From positions 1 to 47,063 of the IMG/VR virus record IMGVR_UViG_3300045051_000918: a stretch of DNA of 47,063 nt; one strand, 5' to 3'. Positions 29,634 to 39,231 of the stretch are shown here, one piece after another. How positions within the stretch are numbered: position 1 is the stretch's first letter; the number at the start of each line of letters is the position of its first letter. Made by a program: the position numbers and the translations under genes. Below the pieces are notes generated by a model. That model saw only the letters and a list, made by a program, of their open reading frames with translations, did not search any database and was not told where the DNA came from. This DNA comes from a virus.

Positions 29634-31727
29634 TTAAATAGCCCGTCGTGCCTGAAACGAGCCATACACTGTGAGTGTTGACGCCGTGAAGGTTGAGCGT
29701 GCTACAAGATAAATGGTTGTGTTTGTCGTGACAGATACCCGGTACTTTGGAATGATAAAAGTGTTATGACCAGCGCCATTTACAGAAGCTGGCTGATCCC
29801 ATTGAAATCTGATTTCACCTGAAGTTGGTACTGCGAGAGTATCCCCGGCAGGCAATGTTGCCGAAGTAAGAGAAATACCCCAACCATAACTGGTTACGGA
29901 CGTTGTAGCTTGAGTTTGAAATCCAACGGATCCGCTAATATCCCAATCGCCTGGAGTGAGAGTGATTGCCGAAGATGTCACGTTAAGAGTTGTGTTGGTT
30001 GTTACAGCACTGCCGCTGGAAGCAACCCGAGATTGAGACAAAACTTCACCGACGTAACCGGCAGGAACAGCAACTCCATCAGTCTTTCCAACAAATTTTT
30101 GCCCAACATAATTGCTTGATGCTATTTTTGCAGTATCGCCTAACGTCCAGTCTCCCAGCGAGTCACATTGCCCTAATGTTGCAAATGTAACAGTATCACC
30201 AACGGCGTGAGAAGTACTGGAATCAGCTTCAAAAAGGAAAACTGAGCTTGTGTTAACACTGCTGGATAAAACCCGCATGCGGGCAACGGTTTGACTGGCG
30301 ATTGACGCGTAGTTACTTACGTAATCTGTATAGTTTCCTGCTCTAAGTTGTGTCCCAATCCCCGAAATTGAACGCTCATCCAACATGAGAGACGAAACAC
30401 GTCCGCCGATAAACATTCGGTTGGATGCACCGGTTCCGAAAGCAGTCCCGCCAGCGGTTACAATATTCCCATAAACGTTATGATTTAAAGAATCATATGA
30501 CGATGTAGGACCTACAGCCCACTCAGCTGAGGTGCTGATTGTTCCCGCAGTTTTTGCGCCGTTGTTTCCAACTTTGAATAGGATCTGATCTGTGGCGCCG
30601 ACCCCACTCGTGGACTGAAGCGTGAGCGTTGACCCGGTACCAGTGCCGCCGATCACCAAAGGAGTCGTGGCACTTGTCGTGAAAGTCGGAGTCAATAGAG
30701 TCGGACTCGTGCTGAACACGAGGTTCGTTGTCGTCGTGCCGGTCGTCCCCGTAGCTCCTGACAGATAACCGATCTGCGTTGCCGTGGTCGTGGATTCGGT
30801 CACCAGCCCTGCCGGGTTGGTCACAAGCGCTTTGGAAAAGCCCAGTGCTGCCATCTTGGAAAATGAAATTCCAGCTGCACTATCGATGTCGGCATTGACT
30901 ATGGTCGCAAAACTGAGCGCATTTGATGCGCGCTTTAGAACCGTATTGTCCGCAGCAGCGGCAATGTCCGCATAGGCGCCAGAGCTGTTGGCTGACCTTC
31001 CGAGAACAGAAACAGCCGTCGCATTTGCAAGCTTTGATACAGCGATTGCAGCGGATGCGGAAATGTTAGCATTAACCAGAGCAGCCCATACCGCCGTTCC
31101 CCCTGACTCCACGAGGACCTGGTTTGCGCTGCCGATCGGGAGCCTTCCCTGTGCTCCTCCAACGCCTCCAAGAATGAGGTCACCCGCCGTCGTCATGGGG
31201 TTTGTGGAAACGGTCGAGATCCAACGGAGCCCCTCGGTAGCAGTGTTGTCGGATGACAGGACCTGACCGTTCGATCCGGCTGCGAGCTTGACGCTATTTC
31301 CACCATAATATGTGATGATGTCGCCTTTTACCGCCAGAGGAGACAAAGCATTGAATGCTGCAGTCTTGGCGGTTTGCCCGGTTCCACCATTCGCTATCGC
31401 GACCGTTCCCGTGACATTTAAAGACGTTCCGCTGCAGTTTCCGGTCACGTTCCCTGTGACGTTACCCGTGACATTACCTGTGACGTTGCCTGTCAGGTTA
31501 CCCGTGAAGGTACCGGCAATGGCGCTTGTCCATGACGTGTCGGTCCCGTCAGTCGTCAGAAACTTGCCAGCGTTGGTACCCTGCGATGGAATGAGGGGTC
31601 TCCAGCCGCCGTTATAAATATAGAGGACGCCAGAAACCTGGACGATTCTGCCGGTGAAAAGTTCTGTGACGGGCAGCGAGCCGAGGACTTCGGCACCTGC
31701 GAGCTTCATTTGCCCCGCAACAATCAT
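29634..31727 (-). CDS. Tail fibre / receptor-binding protein, 697 aa
   Basis: The ATG at 31727 has GAGG upstream; the frame continues 54 codons further but overlaps the next gene. Residues about 14-45 form a module shared with the upstream gene. Residues 75-97 are TGNV repeats, GGTGQT-type repeats follow, then a long Ser/Thr-rich beta region. The C-terminal 130 residues look like a jelly-roll head domain. This layout is typical of trimeric fibres. The repeats suggest variable length. Confidence 0.8.
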   Translation of the reverse strand: MIVAGQMKLAGAEVLGSLPVTELFTGRIVQVSGVLYIYNGGWRPLIPSQGTNAGKFLTTDGTDTSWTSAIAGTFTGNLTGNVTGNVTGNVTGNVTGNCSGTSLNVTGTVAIANGGTGQTAKTAAFNALSPLAVKGDIITYYGGNSVKLAAGSNGQVLSSDNTATEGLRWISTVSTNPMTTAGDLILGGVGGAQGRLPIGSANQVLVESGGTAVWAALVNANISASAAIAVSKLANATAVSVLGRSANSSGAYADIAAAADNTVLKRASNALSFATIVNADIDSAAGISFSKMAALGFSKALVTNPAGLVTESTTTATQIGYLSGATGTTGTTTTNLVFSTSPTLLTPTFTTSATTPLVIGGTGTGSTLTLQSTSGVGATDQILFKVGNNGAKTAGTISTSAEWAVGPTSSYDSLNHNVYGNIVTAGGTAFGTGASNRMFIGGRVSSLMLDERSISGIGTQLRAGNYTDYVSNYASIASQTVARMRVLSSSVNTSSVFLFEADSSTSHAVGDTVTFATLGQCDSLGDWTLGDTAKIASSNYVGQKFVGKTDGVAVPAGYVGEVLSQSRVASSGSAVTTNTTLNVTSSAITLTPGDWDISGSVGFQTQATTSVTSYGWGISLTSATLPAGDTLAVPTSGEIRFQWDQPASVNGAGHNTFIIPKYRVSVTTNTTIYLVARSTFTASTLTVYGSFQARRAI
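31441..31512 (-). repeat. 12-base tandem repeats in the fibre gene
   Basis: Near-identical 12-base units encode the successive TGNV pairs of the fibre. Such arrays expand and shrink by slippage or recombination and so tune shaft length. Confidence 0.8.
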
Positions 31728-31743
31728 GGTGTGCCTCAAAGCT

Positions 31744-31764
31744 AAAAAGGGGCCGAAGCCCCTC
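31744..31764 (-). terminator. Rho-independent terminator between fibre genes
   Basis: On the minus strand AGGGGC-TTCG-GCCCCT is followed by TTTT. It lies 11 bases after the 191-residue gene, so fibre expression can be lowered relative to upstream genes. Confidence 0.8.
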
Positions 31765-31774
31765 GATTTCTGGA

Positions 31775-32350
31775 TTATGCAAACGCTTGAGAGTAGGTCC
31801 CGTAGTAGCTCGTACCGTCGTAGAGAAGCGTGACCAAATCCTTCGCAGCCGCTGTTGCTGTGAGTGTTGGAGCAACCCCACCCACCCACTTGATCGTTGG
31901 CCAGGTAATCGCTTTAGCCGTCGCGGCCTGGGTGATCAAGAGGTCATACCGAGCGCCAGCCTTGGGATTGGAAAACGTCAGGGTACAGTCGGCAGTCAGG
32001 GTTATGGTCTGGACGTTGCCGTCGTTCCAGTCGATCGTCTTAGTCGCACCGCTGTTGCCGATCGCATTGCGAGTTGCATACAGCTGTCCGTCGACCTGAA
32101 GGTTCTCGTCAACCGTAAGACTGTCCTTGACTTGAAGGGCGCCAGTGGTCTTAACGTTTCCGAGAATTGTGCTTGTTGGGATAAGGCTCGAAGAGCTACC
32201 TGCATCGGCAGAGATCGCGATCCAGCCGCCAGCATAGTAGTAGTAAACTCCAGACAGGACCACGAGTCGACCAGTGGTAAGCGAGGTAACAGGCAGTGAT
32301 GTAACGACTTCCGCAGTCGTCAGGTCTATAGTTCCACCAATGACATCCAT
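31775..32350 (-). CDS. Fibre-like / head-decoration protein sharing an N-terminal module, 191 aa
   Basis: Residues 17-47 (VVTSLPVTSLTTGRLVVLSG, then YYYAGGW) closely match residues 14-45 of the fibre. The rest is beta-rich, with a VDENLQVDGQLYATRNA segment. It may be a short fibre, a fibre adaptor or a capsid decoration. The ATG at 32350 was chosen for the GGAG upstream. It lies between the capsid gene and the fibre. Confidence 0.65.
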   Translation of the reverse strand: MDVIGGTIDLTTAEVVTSLPVTSLTTGRLVVLSGVYYYYAGGWIAISADAGSSSSLIPTSTILGNVKTTGALQVKDSLTVDENLQVDGQLYATRNAIGNSGATKTIDWNDGNVQTITLTADCTLTFSNPKAGARYDLLITQAATAKAITWPTIKWVGGVAPTLTATAAAKDLVTLLYDGTSYYGTYSQAFA

Positions 32351-32368
32351 CGTAGGGCGCTCCATGAT

Positions 32369-32388
32369 AAAAGGGGCCAGTGGCCCCT
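32369..32388 (-). terminator. Terminator after the major capsid gene
   Basis: An almost loop-less palindrome AGGGGCCA/TGGCCCCT is followed by TTTT on the minus strand. It is placed 20 bases after the capsid stop, as often seen to set capsid dosage. Confidence 0.75.
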
Positions 32389-32407
32389 CGTTCGTTAGCT
32401 CGACCGA

Positions 32408-33679
32408 TTAGTTGAATGCATAGTTTGCGAAACTATGGATCGCGACAGCCGTGTAAGGCTTGCGGTAGATGAAGTCGCCGACCAGACGGATATCACTGAT
32501 ATACGTGTAACCGGAAGTTGCACGTTTGGTGTAATACTTCAGTCCGTCTGGAGATGTCATGAGGGTGAAGGGATCGCGACCGGTTTTGAAGTCGAGGAAC
32601 TGAGGATCGATACCAGCGATCCATTCGTCATCAAAGTGACGAATACCAACCAGAGTACAGGATCCAGCCACGCCACCAACTTCGATAGTCGAAGCGTCGG
32701 CATAGTTGACTTGTGGCTTGATGTTTTTATATGCACCCGAGCCAGCTTCGATGAGCTTGAGACAAGCGGAATAGTGCTTGTAGCTCATGAGGAAGACCTT
32801 TGGTCGCGCTCCGCGCTGGAAGCCTTTGCGCATGGCGTCAAATATCATGTTCAGGACATCGGACTTTGTAATTGCCGATCCGCCCCAGTCGCCAGTTGTC
32901 GCAGTGGCATCATAGAGAACAGGCTGGGAGAAGGTGGAGTCGGTTTTGGTGATGTTACAGAAGGTGTCCGAACCACCGAGGGACGCTGGCAGCAGCATGT
33001 CCTTGAGGGATCCGAAGTAGGTGGTGTTACCGCCATCGATATAGACCTTGGTATCAGCTTCCACCAGACCAGCAAGGTCAACTGCAGTGGAGCCCCCACG
33101 AGTCGTCACGAAGCTGATAACGCCTGTATTTTTGTTGATCGCTTTCACGTAACCAGTAGCAGTCGTACTGCCGTCAGTCACGATCAGCTTTTGGCCGATA
33201 TTGAAACGTTCTGGATGCTTGACCGCGAGGACATCGGTGGCAGCGTCAAACGCCGTTGCCACGGTATCGATCGCCTTACCGCCCAGGACCTGAATGGAAA
33301 TTGTTTGTTTGAAAAAGTCCATCAGCTGGTCGAGCTGATCTGGAAGCACTTTGAGGAAGTTTTGGGTCGAGATCTTACCATGGTCGAAAAGGTCGCGGGA
33401 GTTGAACGCGATCGTACCGTAGGCTTCCACGTAACCCGACAGGTACCCACGGAGGTAGGTCGCGAAGTCGATGTCAGTGTCATCAGTCAGACCGCCCATC
33501 TTCACAGACGATGCAACCGATTGCTGGAAGGGAACGATGAGCTTTCCGCCCTGCCAGGACTTGTCCCAGTTACAGTTCTGAAGGAGCCAGTTCTCCTTCT
33601 TCATTTCTTCTTCAAGGAGGTCATAGGGAAGATATTCATTCAGCATGTCGCTGAATGTAGAAGCTTTCGTCGTCGTCAT
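32408..33679 (-). CDS. Major capsid protein, 423 aa
   Basis: Length, central Thr/Gly-rich beta regions and position directly after the scaffold gene support a major capsid protein of the HK97-fold type used by P22-like podoviruses. Visible segments include GGKLIVPFQQSVASSVKMGGL in the N-terminal part and RPKVFLMSYKHYSACLKLIEAG near residues 293-314. It assembles the procapsid on the scaffold. No exact match to a named phage is claimed. Confidence 0.75.
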   Translation of the reverse strand: MTTTKASTFSDMLNEYLPYDLLEEEMKKENWLLQNCNWDKSWQGGKLIVPFQQSVASSVKMGGLTDDTDIDFATYLRGYLSGYVEAYGTIAFNSRDLFDHGKISTQNFLKVLPDQLDQLMDFFKQTISIQVLGGKAIDTVATAFDAATDVLAVKHPERFNIGQKLIVTDGSTTATGYVKAINKNTGVISFVTTRGGSTAVDLAGLVEADTKVYIDGGNTTYFGSLKDMLLPASLGGSDTFCNITKTDSTFSQPVLYDATATTGDWGGSAITKSDVLNMIFDAMRKGFQRGARPKVFLMSYKHYSACLKLIEAGSGAYKNIKPQVNYADASTIEVGGVAGSCTLVGIRHFDDEWIAGIDPQFLDFKTGRDPFTLMTSPDGLKYYTKRATSGYTYISDIRLVGDFIYRKPYTAVAIHSFANYAFN

Positions 33680-33683
33680 CTAA

Positions 33684-34604
33684 TTAGCTCTCCATCTGTT
33701 GCGCAAGTTTTCTGAGGTCTGCAATGCTCGAAATCTTCTTCTTGACTGCTGACCCTGAGCGGCCCGAGCCCATGTTGGGCAAAGGAGCTTTGGGTGCTTG
33801 TTCTGTGACTTTGCGCTGAGAGCTGGCAGGCTGCGTTTCAGTCACGGGAACGAGTTTTGAGAGTCTTTGGAAGGCTTGCGATACTGCGACTTGCGGGTCC
33901 AGATAGCGGCCTTGATGGAATTCGATCGTGCCCAGGCGGTTGACTTCTTCAATGAAGGCTCCCTGTTGCCCAACGCGACGATCGTACTCTTTGGAGAATC
34001 TTTGGATTTCTGGGTCGGTCAGTGCGCGATCCATCTTCATTTCGTGAAGCTGGCGCTGCATGGCCTGTGAAACTTGACCTTCTCGATTGATTCGGTCTTC
34101 ATACTGGAGCATTTCGATGCGATCACGGTAACCTTTTTCGACCCTGTCACGGGCCTCTGGATTATCGTGAGTTCCCAGTATCTCGGACGCCCGCCGAAGA
34201 ATGGCGGCATCTGGGATTTCCCAGACCTTTTGGAATGTGCCGAAGTCGTCGCCTTTCAGAGCGTTGATCTTCTGCAGGGTATTTTGCACATGATCGAATT
34301 GATTGCGCAAGTCCCCATATTGCGAACTTGTTTCCTGGTACTTTTTTTTGTGTTCCTCAGCCCTCTGCTTGACGAGTTCGAGCCCGTGAGCCTTGGTGTA
34401 AATGTCCCTAAAGTATTCCTCGGACTCCTTGTCAGTTATGAGAGGACGGATTCGATCATCGAATTCAAATTCCTTTTCATCGACGCGGAACTTAAAGTTT
34501 GGCTGATAATCCTGAGTCTCCACCGGCTGCTCGTTTTGGCTTTCGGCTCCCAGGTTCTCGACAGTCTCGACTGGCTCGATATTTTCCTGGGTCTCGAATT
34601 CCAT
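33684..34604 (-). CDS. Scaffolding protein, 306 aa
   Basis: Acidic and highly helical. The N-terminus is disordered and Glu-rich, residues 85-180 form coiled coils, and the C-terminal 20 residues are basic (KKKISSIADLRKLAQQ), as in P22-type scaffolds where this end binds the coat protein. It lies four bases upstream of the capsid gene. GGAG precedes its start. The role is inferred from order portal-scaffold-capsid. Confidence 0.75.
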   Translation of the reverse strand: MEFETQENIEPVETVENLGAESQNEQPVETQDYQPNFKFRVDEKEFEFDDRIRPLITDKESEEYFRDIYTKAHGLELVKQRAEEHKKKYQETSSQYGDLRNQFDHVQNTLQKINALKGDDFGTFQKVWEIPDAAILRRASEILGTHDNPEARDRVEKGYRDRIEMLQYEDRINREGQVSQAMQRQLHEMKMDRALTDPEIQRFSKEYDRRVGQQGAFIEEVNRLGTIEFHQGRYLDPQVAVSQAFQRLSKLVPVTETQPASSQRKVTEQAPKAPLPNMGSGRSGSAVKKKISSIADLRKLAQQMES

Positions 34605-34613
34605 TACGTGCTC

Positions 34614-36779
34614 CTAGGCAGAAATGGGCATGCCTCCCGATTGCTGTGGGGGGGCCATACCTTGTTGCTGTTGAGCCGCGCCCATTGCATTGCCGAGATC
34701 GGCCTGCGCTGCGAGCGGCATATTCGTTATCTTGTCCACTTGAGTCCCTTGATCTGCGAGCCGCTTGACAAGCCAGTCCACTGCTTCATATGGCAGTCGA
34801 ACACGCTGCTGCTTGCCTTCCGGACTCGTGATGTAGTAATCCGCGGACACCAGCCCTCCCCCGCTTGGAATGAAGCCTGAGGTAGCCGCAGCCGCCTGCT
34901 GCTGCTGCTGGACCATGACCTGGTCGTGGAGCTGGAGACGGTCAAGATAGTTAAGCTGGACCTTTTGAGGCAGAAGCGGGAAGTCGTTCTGATTCATGCG
35001 GGTTGTGATACGGCTGATCATGTATTCATGGTTTGTCCGCTCAAAGAAGAACGGTACCTCGCCCCTGTCAAGGCTCAGAATCAGGGCATCAGCCTGATCC
35101 TTGTAGACCGTGTAGTCCTTCATAATCGCGTCTTTGCTGAGGAATGGAAGCTCTCGCACGATCGCAGCAATGGCTTCTGGCGGGAGCTGGGAGCCGACAT
35201 ACTGAAGAACCCACTGGAGCTGGATGGATTTGCCAAGCGTGCTTGAAAAGTCATCCGACCTGGGTTTGACCTGGATCGAATATTCCTGAGGGGTCGTCTT
35301 TCTGAATTCGGCGATATTCACCGCTTCGGACTTCCCTACGATCGGGATAACCTCGTCGTCACGGAGATAGCGGCGGGCAAGCTTCAGCGAGTATTCGATG
35401 ATCCGAATGATCAGACCTTCGACCTTCTCGGCATAGAGCGAAAAGCGCATCTTGTCCCGGAGCGAGCGACCGAGCATGGCAATGGCATCATTGGTACCGC
35501 TTGCGTTCTTGTCCTCGTCGATCTGCGGAACGAGGCAGACCCTATACATCTCATCGATTTGCTGGTTCATGTAGTCGATGTAGTTCTGCCCGGTCTGGCC
35601 TGGGATGACGGACGGAGGGTTTACCGAGTGGTAGGCAAGGCCCTTCATTCCATTTCCGATAGCGGAAGTGGTCGGCTTTTCTCCAGCCGGATACAGCACC
35701 GTCGAATGCCCCAGGACGATCGATTCGGTAATCGCGGCAGCAGCTGCCCGGTTGATCTCCACTTGATACGGCTTGGCTTGACGGATGATGGAGTAACCTC
35801 TTGGGTTCTCTGGTGATTCGTCGAAGACTTCGGAAAAAATGCAAAAGCCATCAGGAAGCTCACCTTCCTCCAGTACGCCCGAGTCAGTCGCATATATGAA
35901 ATAGCCCTCTGGGTAGTCGGCGCAAGGCTTGAAGTAAAACTCCCGAAGCTCAACCTCGTCGCTGTTTTCCGAGTAGATGCCCGTGAAACCGTCGAACCAG
36001 TTTTGCTTTTGCTTGCTCGACTTTTCGATGATCTCGACCTTCCGCTTGTCGCCAAGGTAGCGGCCAATGAGCTGCTTTCGCGGGAAGAACTTTTGGATGC
36101 AGCACCACATGTTTGTGCGTTGGCTGTCGGCATCGGGGTCAGTGAAAAAGCGGTATGCGGGGATTCTCTCGTAGACTATGGCACCACGGAACTTGGGGAT
36201 TTTTTTGTCGGTCCGAGGGTTCTTTAAAGCCTCCTCGTCCTGCTCTTCCTCCCCTGCCTCGTGCTCAGGTGTCTCGGCGCTTTCGTCCTCTGTGGCAGAG
36301 TCTTCCTCATCACCTTCTTCGTTTTCGTAGCCATCGAAGTCCCCGGCGTGCGGGTCGTGGAATACCTTTGAGTGCGATTCACCAGACTCGACAAAGTCAT
36401 GGATCAGCTTTGAGTAAAACGCCGTAAGCTCGTTTTTGGTCTTCAAAAACTGATAGACCGACTCGTTGAGCTCAGCCGACTTCTGATCGGCTAACTCCTT
36501 TTCATTCCTGGGGAATATGGCGCCATCGGGGGCACGGTTTTGGATCGAGTTACGTATGAACTTCGTGATGACCTGGATGTGGTTTTTTGTGATCCTGATC
36601 TTCTTCGCCTGGGACAAATCCCGAAATATCGATGTTCTGGAATTTGCGAAGCGATCATACTTTGGGTGGTGGAAGCCAGCTGCCAAAAGAATGTTCGTCC
36701 TAATCTCCGCAAAGTGCGATTGCAGCGCTGATTCACTGCGGGAAAACATCTCGTTGAGATCGGATATTGTTTTTGACAT
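34614..36779 (-). CDS. Portal protein, P22-like size, 721 aa
   Basis: It lies downstream of the terminase and upstream of the scaffold. Its size matches the large podoviral portals (P22 about 725 residues). Residues 152-186 are an insert of almost only Glu, Asp, Ala and Ser. The C-terminal part has a Gln-rich run typical of the portal barrel region. Portals form the dodecameric ring through which DNA is packaged and ejected. Its start overlaps the small upstream gene by 47 bases. Confidence 0.85.
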   Translation of the reverse strand: MSKTISDLNEMFSRSESALQSHFAEIRTNILLAAGFHHPKYDRFANSRTSIFRDLSQAKKIRITKNHIQVITKFIRNSIQNRAPDGAIFPRNEKELADQKSAELNESVYQFLKTKNELTAFYSKLIHDFVESGESHSKVFHDPHAGDFDGYENEEGDEEDSATEDESAETPEHEAGEEEQDEEALKNPRTDKKIPKFRGAIVYERIPAYRFFTDPDADSQRTNMWCCIQKFFPRKQLIGRYLGDKRKVEIIEKSSKQKQNWFDGFTGIYSENSDEVELREFYFKPCADYPEGYFIYATDSGVLEEGELPDGFCIFSEVFDESPENPRGYSIIRQAKPYQVEINRAAAAAITESIVLGHSTVLYPAGEKPTTSAIGNGMKGLAYHSVNPPSVIPGQTGQNYIDYMNQQIDEMYRVCLVPQIDEDKNASGTNDAIAMLGRSLRDKMRFSLYAEKVEGLIIRIIEYSLKLARRYLRDDEVIPIVGKSEAVNIAEFRKTTPQEYSIQVKPRSDDFSSTLGKSIQLQWVLQYVGSQLPPEAIAAIVRELPFLSKDAIMKDYTVYKDQADALILSLDRGEVPFFFERTNHEYMISRITTRMNQNDFPLLPQKVQLNYLDRLQLHDQVMVQQQQQAAAATSGFIPSGGGLVSADYYITSPEGKQQRVRLPYEAVDWLVKRLADQGTQVDKITNMPLAAQADLGNAMGAAQQQQGMAPPQQSGGMPISA

Positions 36780-37050
36780 TCTGAGCCTTCCTTAAGTAAT
36801 CCTCAAAAGCCTCGGGGTCGTTGATCATAAGCGTTTGAAGCTCAAGATCACTGAGATCGGGGTCTTCCTCGATTTCTCGCTCGATTTGGTCTCGATTTGG
36901 ATTTGACTTGGGAAGTGCTGCTTGAGCCGGGGCAGTGGCCGAAGCGCTTGGGTCAAACGTGATGTCCAGTTTTTCCCACTTGATTCTCGATACTCCCGCA
37001 TTCTTGCAAGCCTCGAGCAATTTGACAACCTCTTCCAAACACTGGCTCAT
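36733..37050 (-). CDS. Small protein between terminase and portal, 105 aa
   Basis: Residues 1-30 form a helix with a Cys. An Ala/Pro-rich linker follows, then a second acidic helical region. It is coupled to the terminase end (ATGA overlap of four bases) and overlaps the portal start by 47 bases. No family is recognised. Position suggests a packaging or portal-assembly helper. Confidence 0.65.
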   Translation of the reverse strand: MSQCLEEVVKLLEACKNAGVSRIKWEKLDITFDPSASATAPAQAALPKSNPNRDQIEREIEEDPDLSDLELQTLMINDPEAFEDYLRKAQNVKNNIRSQRDVFPQ

Positions 37051-38630
37051 AACATCTCCTCAAAATATGAAATGGCTTCCGCCAGATCTTCCCCTGGCTC
37101 ATCACCGAGAGACCGCATTGGGTCATCCTTCCGGTCAATGCCCTTGTAGAAAGCCAGTCTCGGGTTCATCGCCTGGAGGACTTTTTCGTGAACAGCCTTG
37201 GATTCGCTTTCTTTGAGAGCTTTCAAACGGAACGGTATCAGGGAAATCGCGTACCGCAGGGCATCCGTGCAGTCATCGATTCTGTGTCTTTTTGGGGTTT
37301 CCTCGGAAGTCGACTGAAGCTCTGTGCAGAGCTGCTGGGCGTCGGGACTTGTCCCAAGTATCACCTTCAGCTGCTCGTCTTTGAAAAGGGAATTGCAGAG
37401 GTTGATCCCTATCTCGTGCGACTTCTCTGCCTTGTGCAGCACGATCTGCTCGCGGGCCGCGAGGGTAAAGAGGTCTGTAGCCCCCCAGTCACCAAAGGCC
37501 CAGTGTCGACCAAATCTCGGCATCATCATCTTATATCGAAGCAGAAGATCGCCTTGCGTCATGCGGCGTTTTCTTGACCACCAGACATCGACGACGCGAG
37601 CATTTTCAAATGCGGGGCAAACCTTCACATGGATGATCGCCGAGCTATGGCCGTACTCCCCGCCCGATCCAAAGTCGAGCCCGACGTAAGATCGCCAGCC
37701 CTCCATATTGGTAACGCCAGCGGGTTCGGTGTTTTTTTCGCGATTGAATTCCTCGAATAGCAGGCCCGAGCTTTTGACAAAGCGACCATAGATCCGCCGC
37801 TGAATCTCCTTCTCGTTACGGTACTTCGGGATAAGCTCTGTTTTGATATACTCTTCGGTCCATATACGGGACGGTGTGCCGTCTGCATAGAAGAGGCAAT
37901 CGAAGAGGGAAACCTGCCTTTTCCAGGCTTTCTTGAAGGTTTCATCGGGAGTGCCCTGGCGCTCCATGCAATCGTAGAGAAACTTTTGCCCTAACGTTGC
38001 AGTAAATACACATGACGTGTGACCGCTTCCAATCGATTGGCGAGCCTGGGTTCTAACCAGAAGTTCGTCAAAATGCTCCTGCGGGACTTCCTCGTCCAGG
38101 AACACCGCGTCAGCCGTATGGGCCTGCAGAACTGTCGGTTTCTGCGAGTAGAAGCGGAAGTAACACGTAACGCCCGTCGCAAAAGTAATCGACTCAATCG
38201 TGCCCTTGTCGCTGTATTCCTCTTTCCATCCCCATCTTGGGTCATTCTTCATCTCCCCGCGCGGCAGGTACTCCTTGACCCATTTCTCCTCGAATTCGAC
38301 AGTCGCAAGCTTGCTCTCAGGATAGAGATAAAGAAATGTGCGGGGCCTGCGATTTGGAAACCACTTTGGCCAGAGATCCGTTCGCAGAGCCATGTTTATG
38401 CATTTGATAATCTGGATTGATGACTTACCAATTTGGTTTGCTGCGGTCAAAAACGCGAGGAGCTTTCGATCGATCGTCTCTGTACCGACCAGCAAAAAGT
38501 CACGCTGCCACTGGTAGAATGGATGCGAATAGCAGCTATTCCAGTCCGAGGAGATATAGAACGGAAGGTTTTCCCGCATGTATTCGCGGGCGGCGAGCAG
38601 CTGCTGCTGCTCACGGCTCGTCGTCACCAC
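37047..38630 (-). CDS. terL: Terminase large subunit, 527 aa
   Basis: ATPase: Walker A variant AANQIGKS at 63-70 and Walker B VFLDEE at 176-181. Nuclease: Asp319 in VGLDFGS, Asp381 in GDWG and acidic residues at 452-456 in IDDCTDALRY. It packages DNA into the procapsid and cuts the concatemer. Start is GTG, preceded by GGAGG, and overlaps the small-subunit gene by 20 bases. This is the most reliable landmark of the late operon. Confidence 0.93.
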   Translation of the reverse strand: MVTTSREQQQLLAAREYMRENLPFYISSDWNSCYSHPFYQWQRDFLLVGTETIDRKLLAFLTAANQIGKSSIQIIKCINMALRTDLWPKWFPNRRPRTFLYLYPESKLATVEFEEKWVKEYLPRGEMKNDPRWGWKEEYSDKGTIESITFATGVTCYFRFYSQKPTVLQAHTADAVFLDEEVPQEHFDELLVRTQARQSIGSGHTSCVFTATLGQKFLYDCMERQGTPDETFKKAWKRQVSLFDCLFYADGTPSRIWTEEYIKTELIPKYRNEKEIQRRIYGRFVKSSGLLFEEFNREKNTEPAGVTNMEGWRSYVGLDFGSGGEYGHSSAIIHVKVCPAFENARVVDVWWSRKRRMTQGDLLLRYKMMMPRFGRHWAFGDWGATDLFTLAAREQIVLHKAEKSHEIGINLCNSLFKDEQLKVILGTSPDAQQLCTELQSTSEETPKRHRIDDCTDALRYAISLIPFRLKALKESESKAVHEKVLQAMNPRLAFYKGIDRKDDPMRSLGDEPGEDLAEAISYFEEML

Positions 38631-39231
38631 TGGGCAGGCCCTCCAGCTGTCGAAGCTGTGTCTCGATCTGCAGCGGATCCATCATGATAGGATTCGCTGG
38701 CGAAAGGAGTGACACTTGACGCTGGACTGCCTGGCCGAACTTGCGATCGAGCAGGATTTGAATCGTTTTGTGCAGGATCTTTGCGGACTCGATATCGAGA
38801 GTCCCATCGGGCTTCATAATGGGTGCAGAAGCGATTTCCCAGAGGCGGGTACTAAATGCTGTGAGCAGGGCATCCTGGTCCTCCAGATACGATCCCAGGC
38901 GCTTACCAATGAAAACAGCTTTCGCCGGGAGATCGACCCTCCGTTTATAGACTTCATAGCTGCAAATATCCCGGAAGATGTCTTCCTGGCGTATTGGCTT
39001 TGCGATTCTGGCGTTGTGGGGGTCCATCAACTTTTGCATGAGCGACTGAAAACGAATCCGAAGACGCCAATCTATCGTATCGGGAACAGCTTCCCGCATC
39101 AGTTTGTCTTCGGTCATCATTGCGTATTCAGTTTGCTGAGCTTCCCAAAGTTTCTTCGGGATCAGCTGTTTTAGCGGTATCTCGTAGCGTGTTATCTTGG
39201 CTTCACTCGACTCGTTAGAGTCATCTAGCAT
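38611..39231 (-). CDS. Probable terminase small subunit, 206 aa
   Basis: It lies directly upstream of terL and overlaps it, the usual place of the small subunit that recognises DNA. The protein is helical and basic in its first two thirds (residues 15-90), with an acidic tail. I cannot see a clear HTH, so the name rests on position and general character. Confidence 0.6.
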   Translation of the reverse strand: MLDDSNESSEAKITRYEIPLKQLIPKKLWEAQQTEYAMMTEDKLMREAVPDTIDWRLRIRFQSLMQKLMDPHNARIAKPIRQEDIFRDICSYEVYKRRVDLPAKAVFIGKRLGSYLEDQDALLTAFSTRLWEIASAPIMKPDGTLDIESAKILHKTIQILLDRKFGQAVQRQVSLLSPANPIMMDPLQIETQLRQLEGLPSGDDEP

